DNA from: Lepus europaeus
Taxonomy: Eukaryota; Chordata; Mammalia; Lagomorpha; Leporidae
Length of the DNA stretch: 64,000 nt
Direction of reading: 5' to 3'
NCBI RefSeq assembly: GCF_033115175.1
Contig: NC_084837.1
Coordinates: 89,044,966 to 89,108,965, forward strand
The number at the start of each line of letters is the position of its first letter. Position 1 is the first letter of the stretch. Positions 44,763-56,451 of the stretch are shown piece after piece. The position numbers and the translations under genes are program-made. Below the pieces are notes generated by a model. It was given only the letters and a program-made list of their open reading frames with translations, searched no databases and had not been told where the DNA came from.

Positions 44763-45457
44763 TTTTTTTTTTTTTTTTAAGATTTATTTATTTATTTGAA
44801 AGTCAGAGTTACACAGAGAGAGGGGAGAGAGAGAGAGAGAGAGAGACAGAGAGAGAGAGAAATCTCCCATCTGCTGGTTCACTCCCCAGATGGCCACAAT
44901 AGCCGGAGCTGTGCCCATTCTAAGCCAGGAGCCAGGAGCTTCTTCTGGGTCTCCCATGCGGGTGCAGGGGCCCAAGGACTTGGGCCATCTTCTACTGCTT
45001 TCCCAGGCCACAGCAGAGAGCTGGATTAGAAGTGGAGCAGCTGGGGGCCGGCGCCGTGGCTCACTTGGCTAATCCTCCACCTGCAGCACTGGCATCCCAT
45101 ATGGGTGCCGGGTTCTAGTCCTGGTTGCTCCTCTTCCAGTCCAGCTCTCTGCTGTGGCCTAGGAAGGCAGTGGAAGATGGCTCAAGTGATTGGGCACCTG
45201 CATCCACGTGGGAGACCAGGAGGAAGCACCTGGCTCCTGGCTTCGGATCGGCGCAGCACGCTGGCTGTGGCAGCCATTTGGGGTGTGAACCAGCAGAAGG
45301 AAGACCTTTCTCTCTCTTTCTCTCTCTCACTAACTCTACCTGTCAAATAAGTAAAAAAGAAAGAAAAGTGGAGCAGGTGGGTCTTGAACCGGCGCCCATT
45401 TGGGATGCTAGCGCTTCAGGTGAGGGCATTAACCTGCTGCACCACAGCCTTGGCCCC
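44763..45457 (-). mobile_element. CSINE, type A, middle member of the nest
   Basis: Tail and body at 44763-45045, head resumed at about 45367-45457 (GTGGAGCAGGTGGGTCTTGA to CACAGCCTTGGCCCC). The interrupting copy lies between, with AGTGGAGCAGCTGGG/AGTGGAGCAGGTGGG duplicated. Confidence 0.92.
45046..45362 (+). mobile_element. CSINE, type A, innermost and youngest of the nest
   Basis: Opposite orientation to its two hosts. Head GGGCCGGCGCCGTGGCTCAC is close to consensus, and the tail is GTCAAATAAGTAAAAAAGAA. Confidence 0.94.
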
Positions 45458-45828
45458 TGGGATGCAGGCATCTTGACCACTAGACCAAATGCCAGCCCTG
45501 AGAAAGTGATGTTTTGAAGTTTTGAGAATTTTTGACATTCTAAGGAGTGACGTGATGAGAGATAGAGGCTGGAGAGAGACCGAGCAGCTGAGGCGCCTCA
45601 CAGAGCGCGCTGAGTTCCCCGTCCCTGACTCTCAGGGGAACGGTTGTTCGGATGACACAGCTGGCTGGATTTTACCAGATGGGGTCGGGGGGCAAAGAAT
45701 ACCCACACAGAGTGCAGGTCAACCAGCCCGTCCTCTGATGAGAACGGAAGCTCCATGAGAGCAGGGACTTGTCTTTAGTCTGTGAGTTTTAAAAAATCTC
45801 TTAATTATGAAGTATTGAAACAGACCTG

Positions 45829-46148
45829 CTGGAGCTGGGGCTGGGGCGCGACAGGTTCCACTGCTGCCTACGGTGCCCAGCATCCCGTATCAGAGCGCTG
45901 ATCGGAGTGCCTGGCTGCTCCACTTCCTGTCCAGGCCCCTGCCAGTGTTCCTGGGAAGGCAGTGGAAGATGGCACCAGTCTTGGGTTCCTGCCACCCCCG
46001 TGGCAGACCTGGATGGTTTTCCAGGCAGATGGCTTCAGCCTCGCCCAGCCACAGCTGTTGCGGCCGTTTGGAGAATGAACCAGCTGATGGAAGCTCTTTT
46101 CTCTGCCTCTCCCTCTTTTACATACATAAAATAAATCTTTTTTAAAAA
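45829..46148 (+). mobile_element. CSINE, type A/C
   Basis: 'CCCGTATCAGAGCGCTGATC' and a poor-quality head. Tail AAATAAATCTTTTTTAAAAA. Confidence 0.85.
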
Positions 46149-46904
46149 TAAAGTAACACATACCTGCTACATACTGAATGTCTGTGTCCCGCCTGGCTGA
46201 GGCCGTGTGTTGGAGGGTAGCCTGTGACAGGACAGTGTCTGGAGTGAGGCCCTGGGGAGGTGTGCGGGTCACGAGGGCGGAGACCACATGAACAGGATTA
46301 GTGCTTGTGGGAGAGGCCCCACGTGCACACCCAGGGAAAGAAGGTGACTGTCCAGGAGCCTGGAAGCAGGCCCCCACCTGACCAAATGTGCTGCGGCCTT
46401 GATCTTGGCCTTCCAGCTCCAGGACTGAGAGAAGTGCAGGTTGTTATTGAGTGGTGTGTGGGTCTTGGTTAGGGCAGCCCCGGCAGGCCAAGACGACACG
46501 GAGGAGAGCCATGGGGAATCATCTCCCCATTGCTTAGACTTAACTGCCGTCAACCTCTGCCGCTTGTGCTTCGCCTGCTTTTACTGAAGTGTTTTAAGAT
46601 CCAGACTCAAGACTTTAACGCTTTTAACACACATCTTTAAAAATGAATAGGTTCCTTACTCACTTGCAATACTGTTACCACACCTAATGAAACCAACAAT
46701 TATTCTTCAGTATAATAAATTCCCAGTTCATATTCAGATTGCCCCAATTATCTCCCAAATGACTTTTACTGCTTTGTTGGCTGAAATCCAATCCTGGACC
46801 TGTTGAGGTTTTACCACTATGGCTGATTATTTTATATTTAAAACAGAGGGACTGTTTAATTCGTTGCTATATAGTAAGTTTCTATACTGCCTGAGCCAGA
46901 GCAG
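46149..46904 (+). other. IQCH intron 4, unannotated stretch
   Basis: No exon. 46680-46870 (TATTCAGATTGCCCCAATTA) may be an old L1 3' UTR piece, uncertain. Confidence 0.4.
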
Positions 46905-47090
46905 GTGCCCAGTAGACGACACTGTAGTAGTTAGAACTATGACGCCACATCCTGGCCCCACCACCTACTAGCTGTACTTTGGCAAGTTACATCCTCTCTC
47001 TCAGGCTCCATTGTTCATCTGAAAAATGGGTACAATAATATTTTCTCATAGGGATAGTGTAAGGATAAATGAGTTCATAACTGTAAATTG
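46905..47090 (+). repeat. MIR element
   Basis: 'CCACCACCTACTAGCTGTAC', 'GTTACATCCTCTCTCTCAGG' and 'AGTGTAAGGATAAATGAGTT' follow the MIR consensus closely. Confidence 0.88.
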
Positions 47091-47096
47091 TTATTT

Positions 47097-47375
47097 TTTA
47101 AAAGATTTATTTATTTGAAAGGCAGATGACAGAGAGAGAGTAACACACACTCTCTCTCAGACACACACACACACACAGAGGGCCGTTAGGAGGGAGAGAT
47201 CTTCCATCCGCTTGCTCACTGCCTAAATGGTTGCAACAGCCAGGACTGAGCCAGACCGAAGCCAGGAACTCCATCTGGGTCTCCCAAATGTGTGTCAAGG
47301 ACTCAAGCACTTGGGCCATCTTCCCCTGCTTTCCTGGGAGCCTTAGCAGCGAGCTGGATCGGAAGTGGAATGTAG
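47097..47375 (-). mobile_element. CSINE, head-truncated
   Basis: Tail and body normal to GATCGGAAGTGGAATG; the pol III head is missing. An (AC)n run is embedded at about 47160. Confidence 0.88.
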
Positions 47376-47430
47376 AGTGTGTTAGTTTGTGAGAGCGAAG
47401 CTGGGGAGGGGACAGGAGGGGGAGCCACAC

Positions 47431-47460
47431 ACACACACACACACATACACACACACACAC
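47431..47460 (+). repeat. (AC)n microsatellite
   Basis: About 15 units with one ACAT interruption, followed by a G/A-rich run at about 47597-47648. Confidence 0.9.
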
Positions 47461-47469
47461 GGTGAGCCA

Positions 47470-48218
47470 GAGTGGAAATCTGATGGCATCGAGGGAGGGA
47501 GTGGCATGTGGCGTGGCTGTTGGGAGGAAAGGCACCTGGGGCAGAGCGAACGGGCTGCGTGAAGCCTTTAAGCCATAGGGCATTCACAACGGAAAGGAAG
47601 GGGGGGGGGGGAGAGAGAGAAGGGAGAGGGGGAGGGGAGAAGGGGGGGCCCACACGTGGCCTGTGTCGCTCCAGAATTTCCCTCAGGTATGTGCCTCTGG
47701 ACCCGTCCAGAGAATTCGCCGGTGCGGCACTCCCGGTAAACCCTGCTCCCCCTCTGACTTGTGGTGGGGACGCTGACATGGCCGAGAGGAAGCCGCGCTA
47801 GAGTTGGGCGTGAGGACTGCCACGCTGCAGGCCGGCACTGCCGTCCGACTGTGACTCCATCCCACTCAGCGGCGTAGACGGAGGCTCACGCTCCGGAGTG
47901 TGTGTGTTACAGAGGTGTAGACTTCGGGAGGTTGAGGCTTTAAAGAAGTTGATACTTTACCTAAGTTACAGCTAGTGGAGCAGATGATTAAGTATGATAT
48001 TTGGGGCTTTTTCTATTTAAAAAATCATCATGAAAAATAGGCCCTTAGGACTATACCCACTAATAACATTTCCATGGAAAAATTCAATTAGCTGCGTGGT
48101 TTTCACTCCCAGCCCCTCTCCCAGAAGCCCAAGCCACTTGCTATGTCTGCACAGACTTCCTGTGTTTTATTATACGGCTTTCCGTGGTCCTGTGACGTCT
48201 GGGGGGGGCACCCACATT
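47470..48218 (+). other. IQCH intron 4, GC-rich patch
   Basis: Contains a purine-only run (47597-47648) and a CpG-bearing patch at about 47700-47900 (AATTCGCCGGTGCGGCACTC). No exon is supported. Confidence 0.45.
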
Positions 48219-48521
48219 TCTTTTTTTATTTTTTAAATTGTATTTGTTTGAAAGACAAACAGACTGCCCTTCTGCTGGATGACTCCCCAAGTGCCTGTGG
48301 CTGCCAGGGCTGGGCCAGGCCCCAGCCAGGAGCCCAGAACTCTACCCGGGTCTCCCACGTGGGTGGCAGGAACCCAGCTACTGGAGCCATCGTCTGCTGC
48401 CTTCCAGGTTGCACGTTATCAGGAAGCTGGAATTGGGAGCAGAGCCGGGACTTGAACCCAGGCACTCCACTATGCAATGCGGTGTCCCAGGCAGCAGCCA
48501 GCCGGTGCCCCCGGCCCCTAC
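48219..48521 (-). mobile_element. CSINE, type C, lacking (GA)n
   Basis: Goes straight from GAAAGACAAACAGACTGCCC to the body. Head ends GGTGCCCCCGGCCCC. Confidence 0.83.
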
Positions 48522-49874
48522 ATGCCAGATGTTTAATGCCCTTCCCTCCGGCTCCCCGGGAGCTGCTGGCGCCTTGCTGTGCAGGATGCCCGTCGTTTCC
48601 TGGCCCCCAACTCAGGAGAGCAGTGGCAGCCCGGGAAGGCAGCTCATGAGTGGTCGGCCGACCCTCGCACCGTAAAGGTGGACAGGGTGTCACCTGTGGC
48701 GCACTGGTGATGGACAGGGTGCCACGCAGGGATGGGTGGGCCACAGCGGCCGAGTGTCAGAGTAACACAAACATGGAAAAGCTAAAAACTGCCTTTCACC
48801 ACGGGGAGGGAGGGTGGTTTCATTCCCTCCAAGATGTGGACAGCGCTGTGCGGCAGGTGCTGGCGAGGCCGATCTCCGTGCCGAGGGGCGCGCAGCGTGC
48901 GGGCGGGTGTCCCACAGACAGCACGCTGCGTGCCCTCACAGAGGCTGCAGGAGCAGGCCGTGGGACTGCCGTGGGCCACACCTCCGCACCCATGCAGAAT
49001 ATCCTAACAATGCCTCAGCGCCGCGAGGGCCTGAAAGCCCCTGGCCTCTTGCTGTTTCACAACTTCCCGCTCTTCTGACAGTGTCCTTGCCCCCCTGGGC
49101 TACGCTGGAGGCCATGCTGCTGGCAGAAACGGTTCTCTTCCCAGCACCCGCCCCCCACCCATGCTCCCACGGGAGCTGGGCTCCTGCTCAGCAGGGCATC
49201 ACGCCGTGAGGAATTAGCTCCCTCGTTTTGGAGCCTCCTCGAGACGGCGTGAGACCACGCAGCCCAGCCCTGTCCAGTGGGTCCTGAGCTGCAGCCTCCT
49301 GGGGGATGGGTTCAGGGGAATTTTTTGCTCTCCTCATGAAAGGGATTGTCACAACTGGCATGTCCCTTCCCTTCCTCCCAGCCTGGAACACAGGCACGAC
49401 ACCCGGAACTGCAGCACTCATCTTGCAACAGGAGGTGACAGACGAACCAAAGGCTTCGCTCTGAGGATGGCAGAGCAGAAAGAGAAAGGGATTGGGCCCC
49501 GGGTGGCCTCTGTGGGCAGTTGCACTAAAGTCAGCAGTGGTCTACCTTGGGTACTGGAGAACAGACCCCGGCAGGGGTTGCTGTCCTTCTGTGCCCACTC
49601 TCGCTGACCTCGTCCACGGTTCAGCTCCGCAGTGTCTCTCCCTCCTTCCCCGAGGAGCCTGGTTAGAGCTCACCACCCCACTGCTCTGCTCGCATCCGAG
49701 AAGCCGCACGTGGCCACGCTGGCCTCACTTTAGTCTCATGACCCCACATTTCAAGGGGACACCAAAGCCAGTGTGGAAAGGCCAGCACCTTCCTGTGGCA
49801 AAGTCACTTTCCCAATCTTCGAGATGTTTCATTTGTTTATGTATGTACTCATTTATTCTTAAAAAATAAGTTTT
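48522..49874 (+). other. IQCH intron 4, GC-rich unannotated stretch
   Basis: CpG is locally frequent at 48830-49030 (GGGGCGCGCAGCGTGCGGGC). Frames on both strands stay open only because of the base composition. Confidence 0.4.
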
Positions 49875-50196
49875 CCTCTCTTTTAAAAAATGTTTATTTG
49901 AAAGGCAGAGTGACAGACAGGGAGAGAGAGAGAGAGAGATCTCCCATTCACTGATTAACTCTCTAAATGGCCGCAGCACCGGGGCTGGGTCAGGCTGAGA
50001 CCAGGAGCTTGGCGCGCCATTCAGGACTCCTCCATGGGTGGCCAAGGCCCAGGTGTGTGGGCCCTCCCCCACGGCTCTCCTGGGCACATTAGCAGGAAGT
50101 TAGCTTGGACGTGCGGCAGCGGGACTTGGGCCCATGCTCCTGTATGGGATGCAGTGTTGCCGTCAGCAGCTTAACCCGCGGGGCCACAGCGCCCCC
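49875..50196 (-). mobile_element. CSINE, type A
   Basis: Short (GA)n. Head is a mutated GCGGGGCCACAGCGCCCCC. Confidence 0.88.
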
Positions 50197-50379
50197 AAGA
50201 GGGCTCCTTCAGACCACTCCTCCCTCCACAAACTCTTACCACTCGGCTCCCCACAAGCTGATGATCTCCCTTCGCAGCCCAAATAGTCAGTGAAATCGGA
50301 TGAAATCCACCTCCTTTCCCGTGCCGGAGTCTGCGGGCAGCCCCTCTATTCGTCTCTTTCTTGGTAATAAAACCCTAGA

Positions 50380-50760
50380 TTTTTAACCAAAAATGTGTGA
50401 CCTAACGTAAAGACTACATTTTCTAGCTTCCTTTACGGTTTCATTGCAACCTAGAACTGGCTAATGGGATGTCAGGGGACATATGGGCAGTTTTCAGTGG
50501 AAGTTCCTTAAAGATAAGTGACTCGTGCCTTTTGACGCTTTTCTTCCCCTTGTTCACTTCTGCTGCCTGGAACGAGGCTGTGATGCCTGGCACTTTAGCA
50601 GCCATGCTAGATCAGGAGGAGGAGACCCACACATCAGTGATAGCAGAGCGCTTGGAAGGAGTCTGGACCCTGGTTACTTCACGGGCTCGCAAACCCACCC
50701 TGAACTACCTACCTCTGGGCTTCAAACACATGAGTGAACTAAATTACCCTGCCTCATGTA
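50380..50760 (+). repeat. Old interspersed repeat, unnamed
   Basis: 'AAGACTACATTTTCTAGCTT' and 'ACTGGCTAATGGGATGTCAG' belong to a phrase set I associate with a widespread old mammalian repeat. The family is uncertain. Confidence 0.45.
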
Positions 50761-50984
50761 AGCTCATTTTTCCAGCGCTCACAAAATTAATCCTGGCCTT
50801 CCCAGTATCTAGTCCACCTGTATTCTACGTCTTCTCTCTTGGTAACGCAAGGAGTGCCCCGCCCATCAAGGCCAGGCTTTCACTGGGGCCTTCGTTTCCA
50901 CAGTGAGCCCCTCTCATGACTCATCAGTTTCTCACTCCTGAGTCGCTCCCGAATCTCGGCATGACCCAGTGTCTTCACCCGGCT

Positions 50985-51250
50985 TGCAGGGTAATTGTCC
51001 TCTGCTCAGAGGATCAGCCCCTGCTCACCACCTCCAAGGAGGCCTCCCTGGTTCTCCATCCCCTTATCCTGGTGCATTTTATGAAGAGCACCGTCAGTAT
51101 CAACACTTAATTGTATGTGCATTTATGTGTTTTTGTCTGACTCCTTATAGTCCTTCAGGAATCTGAGACCCGCGTAGGGACGGGGTCTGTCTTTCCTGTT
51201 CCACACCTCTTGGTCTCCGTAAGCGGTTGAGTGAACGAGCAACTCATTGA
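50985..51250 (+). repeat. L2 3' end fragment
   Basis: 'CAAGGAGGCCTCCCTGGTTC', 'CTTAATTGTATGTGCATTTA' and 'ATCTGAGACCCGCGTAGGGA' follow the L2 3' UTR consensus order. Confidence 0.78.
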
Positions 51251-51726
51251 GAGCAGAGAGGGAGAGGTGGAGTTCGGGGAGGCCTCTCCGAGGAGGCTGT
51301 GCCTGGATCTGAGTTCAGGGCTGAGGGCAGCTGGGCCCAGAAGACCCTGAGCAGGGAGGAGAAGCATCCCCAGGAGAGGGGCCAGCCTCTGCCCGCAGAA
51401 GCAGACGGAGCGTGCTCTCCTGAGCAGAGACTGGTGGCCGCTCAGCACGCCGGGGACGCCTGGGACTCGCGGCAGTCGGCGGGGAGCAGCAGGAGAGGGG
51501 CTGGGCCCCAGCGGGAGACCAGATCGTGCCACCCTCTGGGAAACTCCCCGGGGGTGGAAGGGCGAGAGCCACGTGCCAGTCAGAGATCAGAGGCAGGAGC
51601 TCACGCAGATTGGAGACACAGAGACCCGTGCCAGGTCTCCGTGACAATCAGCGGGGCCGCGGGCCCACGTGGTTCCTGTTGGGGTCAGAGACGGCAAAGC
51701 AGAAGTGGATTCAAGAACGCAGAAAA

Positions 51727-51985
51727 CACCGGGGTCGGCATTCTGGCGCCCACAACACCAGCACCCCATATCAGAGCACCGGTCCGAGTCCCGGCTGCTC
51801 CCCTTCCAACCCAGCTCCCTGCTAATGCTCCTGGGAAAGCAGCGGAGGACGGCCCAAATGCTTGGGCCCCTGCCACCCACGAGGAGACCCAGATGGAGTT
51901 CCAAACTCCTGGCTTCAGCCTGGCCCAGCCCTAGCTTTTGCGGCCACCTGGGGAGTGACCCACTGGATGGAAGATGTGCCGGGGC
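51727..51985 (+). mobile_element. CSINE, type A/C, tail lost
   Basis: Head GGGGTCGGCATTCTGGCGCC through GACCCACTGGATGGAAGATG; the (CT)n and A tail are absent. Confidence 0.85.
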
Positions 51986-52282
51986 CGACACGAGGATTGA
52001 GTCCTGTCTCCCCACTTGGAGCCGCGTGGCCTGCAGAAGTCGCCTGCCCAGTTGTCCTCCTTGGCCTAGCAGTGCTGTCACACACTCCCTCCTGCCCTCT
52101 TAAGAACTGAGCTACATCAGCTGGATAGGGCGACACCCACCCATTCTGCTGCCTGGCCCCACATGGGAGCCGAATAAAAGTTAGCTTCCCCCCAACCCAG
52201 TCAGCCCCTGCAGGGTGCATGTGAATGGGAGTGGTTCAGTCTTAAGGTGCCACGGGCTCAGGCAGTTAGGCAGCAGCCGGGG

Positions 52283-52590
52283 TAGGTAAAAAACAAACAA
52301 ACACACATTTATTCAAAAGTCAGAGAGATAGACAAAGATGTTCCATCTGTTGGTTCATTCCCCGAATGCCTGCACTAGCCAGCGTTCACTTAGGAGCCAG
52401 GAACTCAATTCAGGTCTCCCACATGGGTGCAGGGACCCAAGGACTTAAGCTGTCATGGGCTGCCCCACAGGGTGTGCGTCAGTGGGAGACTGGAGTCAAG
52501 GCTGGAGTCAGGTCTCAAACCCAGGCATTCTTACGTGGGATGCATGTGTCCCAAGAGGTCTCTTAACCACTGCCCCAAACACCTGCCAAC
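52283..52590 (-). mobile_element. CSINE, type C
   Basis: Tail AAAACAAACAAACACACATT at left (partly A-rich), head at right ending CCAAACACCTGCC. Confidence 0.82.
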
Positions 52591-52746
52591 GGAGGGGGCT
52601 TCTACTTGCTGATCCTTCTAGCCACACCACCAGGTAAGAGGGGAAGTCATGGCACATAGCATGTTAGAGCTGAAATAATAACAAATAGTTACCTGTGAAG
52701 TATACCTGCATTTTAATTCGGACTTTTTCTTAAGAAGACTTGCCTT

Positions 52747-53006
52747 TGAGGGGCACACATCTCAGTGATGAAGACGCCGCTAGGAATGCCTGCATCCCGT
52801 GTTGGGGGCCTGGGGGTCCTGGCTCCTCCTCTTCTAATCCAGGTTCTTGCTAATGCACACTCCGGGGGGCACTGGATGATGGCTCAAGTGGTTGTGTCCC
52901 TGCCACCCACTTGAAGTTCTAGGCTCCTGGCTTCTCAGCTCTGATCTAGTGGGCATTTGAGGAGTGAACCAATGTGGAAGATCTCCCTCTTTTAAAAAAA
53001 AAGTTT
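52747..53006 (+). mobile_element. CSINE, type C
   Basis: 'CATCCCGTGTTGGGGGCCTG' and 'GGCACTGGATGATGGCTCAA' are present. Ends CTTTTAAAAAAAAAG. Confidence 0.8.
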
Positions 53007-53055
53007 TTGAACAGGCACAAAAATAGGGTGAAATCCAAGTAACGATGAATCAGGG

Positions 53056-53340
53056 TTTTTGTTTTTGTTTTTGTTTTTGTTTTTTAAGATTTATTTGAAA
53101 GGCAGAGCAATGAGAAAGATGGATCTTCCGTCTGCTAGTTCACTCCCCAGATGGCTGCAGCAACCAAGTGTGGGCCAGGCTGAAGGCATGATCCAGGAGC
53201 TCCATCTGGGTCTCCTCCATGGGTGGCGGAGACTCGGGCACCTTAGCAGGGAGCAGCCAGGACTTGAACCTGCTCTCCAATACCAGGACGCTGGTGTCAC
53301 AGGGAGTGGCTTAACCTGCTGCGTGACAGCACTGCACCCC
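53056..53340 (-). mobile_element. CSINE, shortened, with (GTTTTT)n tail
   Basis: The tail at left is a (GTTTTT)n hexamer repeat (53056-53084). About 60 bp of the body are lost, and the head ends GACAGCACTGCACCCC. Confidence 0.85.
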
Positions 53341-53872
53341 ATCACTGGTGTTACCAGCATAATCTCACAACTCATCGAGGCCCTTTGTTTTTCTGGGCGA
53401 GGGCCAAGTCTTTTAGAGCGCGTCCCAGATATTGTCTCATTTTGTCCCTCCGTATGTTCTTGGATACAGGCTGAAACCACTATCGCATCGAGCAGGTTTA
53501 GCAACAACTCATTAATCTTACCTAGTTGCAGTCCAGTTCAGTTTTCCCCAGCTGTCTCTCTCCTCTTGGTTTGAATCGTGTTGCAAACAAGGTCCATACA
53601 CCCCAGTTGTACCTCATTTTGCCCATGACAGTTTCTCTCACTTAAAAAATGTCATTAATTTGCTGAAGAAACCAGTTCATTTATCATCTAGGTCTTCCCA
53701 CAATCTGGATTTGTCTGATTGCAATCTCATGGTGTCATTTTACAAGTTTCTTTGTCCCTAGTATTTGTTGTAAACCGATGGTTTTATCCGGAAGCTCAAT
53801 CATATTCAAGTTCCATTTTCTGACAGGAATATTCTTTTTTTTAAACTTTATGCTCCTTGAGATACTCCTCTC

Positions 53873-54190
53873 TTTAAAAAAAAGATTTTTTATTTATTTG
53901 AAAGGCAGAGTGACAGAGAGCGAGCTCGATCTCCCATCCGGTGGTTCGCTCCCCAAAAGACCGCAATAGCGAGGGCCGAGCCATGCTGAATCCAGAGCCT
54001 GGAACTCCATCCAGGTCTCCGACATGGGTGGCAGGGGCCCCACACTCGAGACGTCATCCACTGCTTTCCCAGGCGCATTAGCGGGGAGCTGGATGGGAAG
54101 TGAGCAGCCAGGACTGGCACTGGTGCCCAGGTTTGGGGTGCCAGTGCGGCCGACGGTGGCCTGACCCAGGAATACTTCTACGGCGGCGCC
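53873..54190 (-). mobile_element. CSINE, type A
   Basis: Reverse orientation, with a GAGCGAGCTCGATCTCCCAT variant in place of (GA)n. Head degraded. Confidence 0.87.
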
Positions 54191-54552
54191 GTACCCTTCC
54201 TTTTAGAGCCCATCAGGAGGCTGCTGCTTTTTTTCTTTTAATAAGGTCAGTCCGTAAGTCCAGGTAATATCAGCTCCACCTGTCCTTTCTAAAAGTACCT
54301 GCGAGTTTTCACCTAGTGCTGTTAGCAAACACTGACGTTTGCCTAAATGCATTATCTCATTAGGGGTTGCAAAGTGCTGATTTTAGAATTCTACCATTCC
54401 TTTAGCATTTCCATAGCAACTCTTTGATAACTATGAAAGAGAGTTTTTCTAGAGAAGTCAGATAACTCTTGGCTTCCTTCTTTTATCAATTTTTGGATCA
54501 GTTCGTCCATTTAAATTTTGGGGACAGAAGGAGACAGATTAAGAAGAGCTCA
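54191..54552 (+). other. IQCH intron 4, unannotated
   Basis: A possible L2/MIR scrap at 54310-54370 (AATGCATTATCTCATTAGGG); otherwise nothing recognised. Confidence 0.4.
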
Positions 54553-54872
54553 AGAGAGGGACTGGTGCTGTGGCATAGCAGGTAAAGCCACAGCCTGCAG
54601 TGCCAGCATCCACATGGGCACTGGTTTGAGTCCCGGCTGCTTCATTTTCAATCCAGCTCTCTGCTGTGGCCTGGGAAAGCAGTGGAGGATGGCCCAAGTG
54701 CTTGGGCCCCTGCACCTGCATGGGAGACCTGGAATAAGCTCCCAGCTCCTGCCTTCGGATCGGCGCAGCTCCAGCCAGTGCAGCCAACTGGGGAGTGAAC
54801 CAGCGGATGGAAGACCTCTCTCTCTCTCTCTCTCAGCCTCTGCCTCTCTGAAACTCTTTCAAATAAGTAAAT

Positions 54873-54905
<33 letters not shown>
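54553..54905 (+). mobile_element. CSINE, type A
   Basis: Duplication AAGAGCTCA at 54544-54552 and 54906-54914. Poly-A of about 27. Confidence 0.94.
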
Positions 54906-54911
<6 letters not shown>

Positions 54912-54994
54912 TCATGGAGTGTCAGACCATGGCAGCCAGGATATCTTGGTCAGTGGCACCACCTACCTCATTGGCTCCTGAAGAGTGCTTGAGA

Positions 54995-55085
54995 ATTTAC
55001 CAGAACCTTACCGCACATTCATCCCCCCAGCCTCGAAAACAACCCTGGGAAGCAGGCGTTGTTATGCAGCTTTCCAAAGGAACCC
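54995..55085 (+). repeat. MIR/L2-like scrap
   Basis: 'AACAACCCTGGGAAGCAGGC' and 'TTATGCAGCTTTCCAAAGGA' match the 'ACAACCCTGTGAGGTAGGTA ... TTTTACAGATGAGG' type core. Confidence 0.5.
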
Positions 55086-56110
55086 TGGATGGTATGGCTT
55101 GAACAGAGATTCGGTGCCTATTGTTTTTCCCATTATGTATCACGATGGTCAGAGCGCGTGGGTGTTAAAGGTGACTGCATTCTCTTCCTATTTTTATTTT
55201 CTGTGGTTTGGAAATTAAACCGCAGATGTCTTTAACCAGTGGGAATACGACATTAAGCAATATCCACTTCAGAAGATGTTTTTGTAGCAGCCACTGTTGA
55301 GAATAATGTTATGCTGATAATACTGTAACTTAGTAAATAGCCTCTCTCAACTTTGTTTGTGAAGCATTTCAATTTTGATTACTCTGTGTGGGATCTACTG
55401 CTCAGATGTGTGTCGTTTTATGGTCTGCCCATGTCTGGGGAGCTGGCATTATACGCTGCCTAGTGTTTTTAATTCAGAAGTTCTTCTAAGAGAAACCTTA
55501 GCATCTTATATTCCAATCCTAGTTTTAATAGCATAAGCTATTTCCTTCTTATATAGCTTTGTGGGCATAGTCATAAAATAAATACCACAAAATCACTGAT
55601 GAGATGAAAATTGAGCTCCCTGCTTCTGTGCAGCCATGTAGGTAAAACAGTAATTGGCTCTGATAATAACTTTTGTTCTTACAAACCAAAGTCTAAATGA
55701 GAGTCACATTTGATATATCTGCTTGTAATTACTATCAAAAGGAGAGAATACGAAGTTGAGACTGTTTAGTGGCTCAAGATAGATGACACCAATTGCTGTC
55801 TTTTGACCAATTTAAGAAATATCTCTGGAATGATTTCTGATATTTATTGGACTAGTGGTCAAAAATGGTCATCTTCCAAAGTGTGCTTCTCTGCTTAATG
55901 GGATGATTAATTTGGTTTTTGTTTTCTAAATCTATAATTATTTTTCTTGGAAAATCTTATTTCCATGTCTGGTAACGCAGCTTATGCTTAGAAACCTTTT
56001 CCTGTCCATCTTTATACATGGTTGATAAGACAAATTCAGGTTTTGAATGTATTTGGTAGTAATTGCCAATGAAACCATTTGATATGTCAATATTATTTAA
56101 ACATAGATAC
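55086..56110 (+). other. IQCH intron 4, unannotated A/T-rich stretch
   Basis: No repeat or exon recognised in 1 kb. Confidence 0.4.
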
Positions 56111-56115
56111 CTTTT

Positions 56116-56451
56116 TAAAAAAAAGATGTTTGTTTATTTACTTATTTGAGAGGCAGAGTTATAGACAGTGAGAGGGAGAGACAGAGAGAAAGGTCTTCCT
56201 TCCCTTGGTTCACTCCCCAAATGGCCACAATGGCCGGAGCTGCGCTGATCCAAAGCCAGGAGCCAGGTGCTTCTCCTGGTCTCCCATGCGGGTGCAGGGG
56301 CCCAAGCACCTCGGCCATCCTCCACTGCCTTCCTGGGGCCACAGCAGAGAGCTGGACTGGAAGAGGAACAGCTCGAACTAGAAGCGGGGCCCCTATGCGA
56401 TGCTGGTGCCACAGGCGGAGGATAAACCTACTGTGCCACGGCGCTGGCCCT
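56116..56451 (-). mobile_element. CSINE, type A/B intermediate; last before the SINE-free block
   Basis: Duplication AGATACCTTT on both sides (about 56105 and 56454). Head ends GTGCCACGGCGCTGGCC. Confidence 0.93.

Larger units (their letters stand above)
44525..45498 (-). mobile_element. Old CSINE (type C), outer member of a three-level nest
   Basis: Left part 44525-44762 (CCCAGATGCCCACAACAGCC, CATCACCACTGCCTCCCTGG) and right part 45458-45498 (CTTGACCACTAGACCAAATG, CCAGCCC) belong to one element split by the next. GGGATGTGAGCATC and GGGATGCAGGCATC duplicate at the split. Confidence 0.85.

Noticed and set aside
48226-48744. 172-codon minus-strand ORF
   Set aside because: Reads through a type C CSINE and GC-rich intron sequence.
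51299-51934. Longest ORF in the window (211 codons, plus strand)
   Set aside because: Its 3' half is a CSINE body, and the 5' half is GC-rich L2/old-repeat-like sequence. No family resemblance or splice support.
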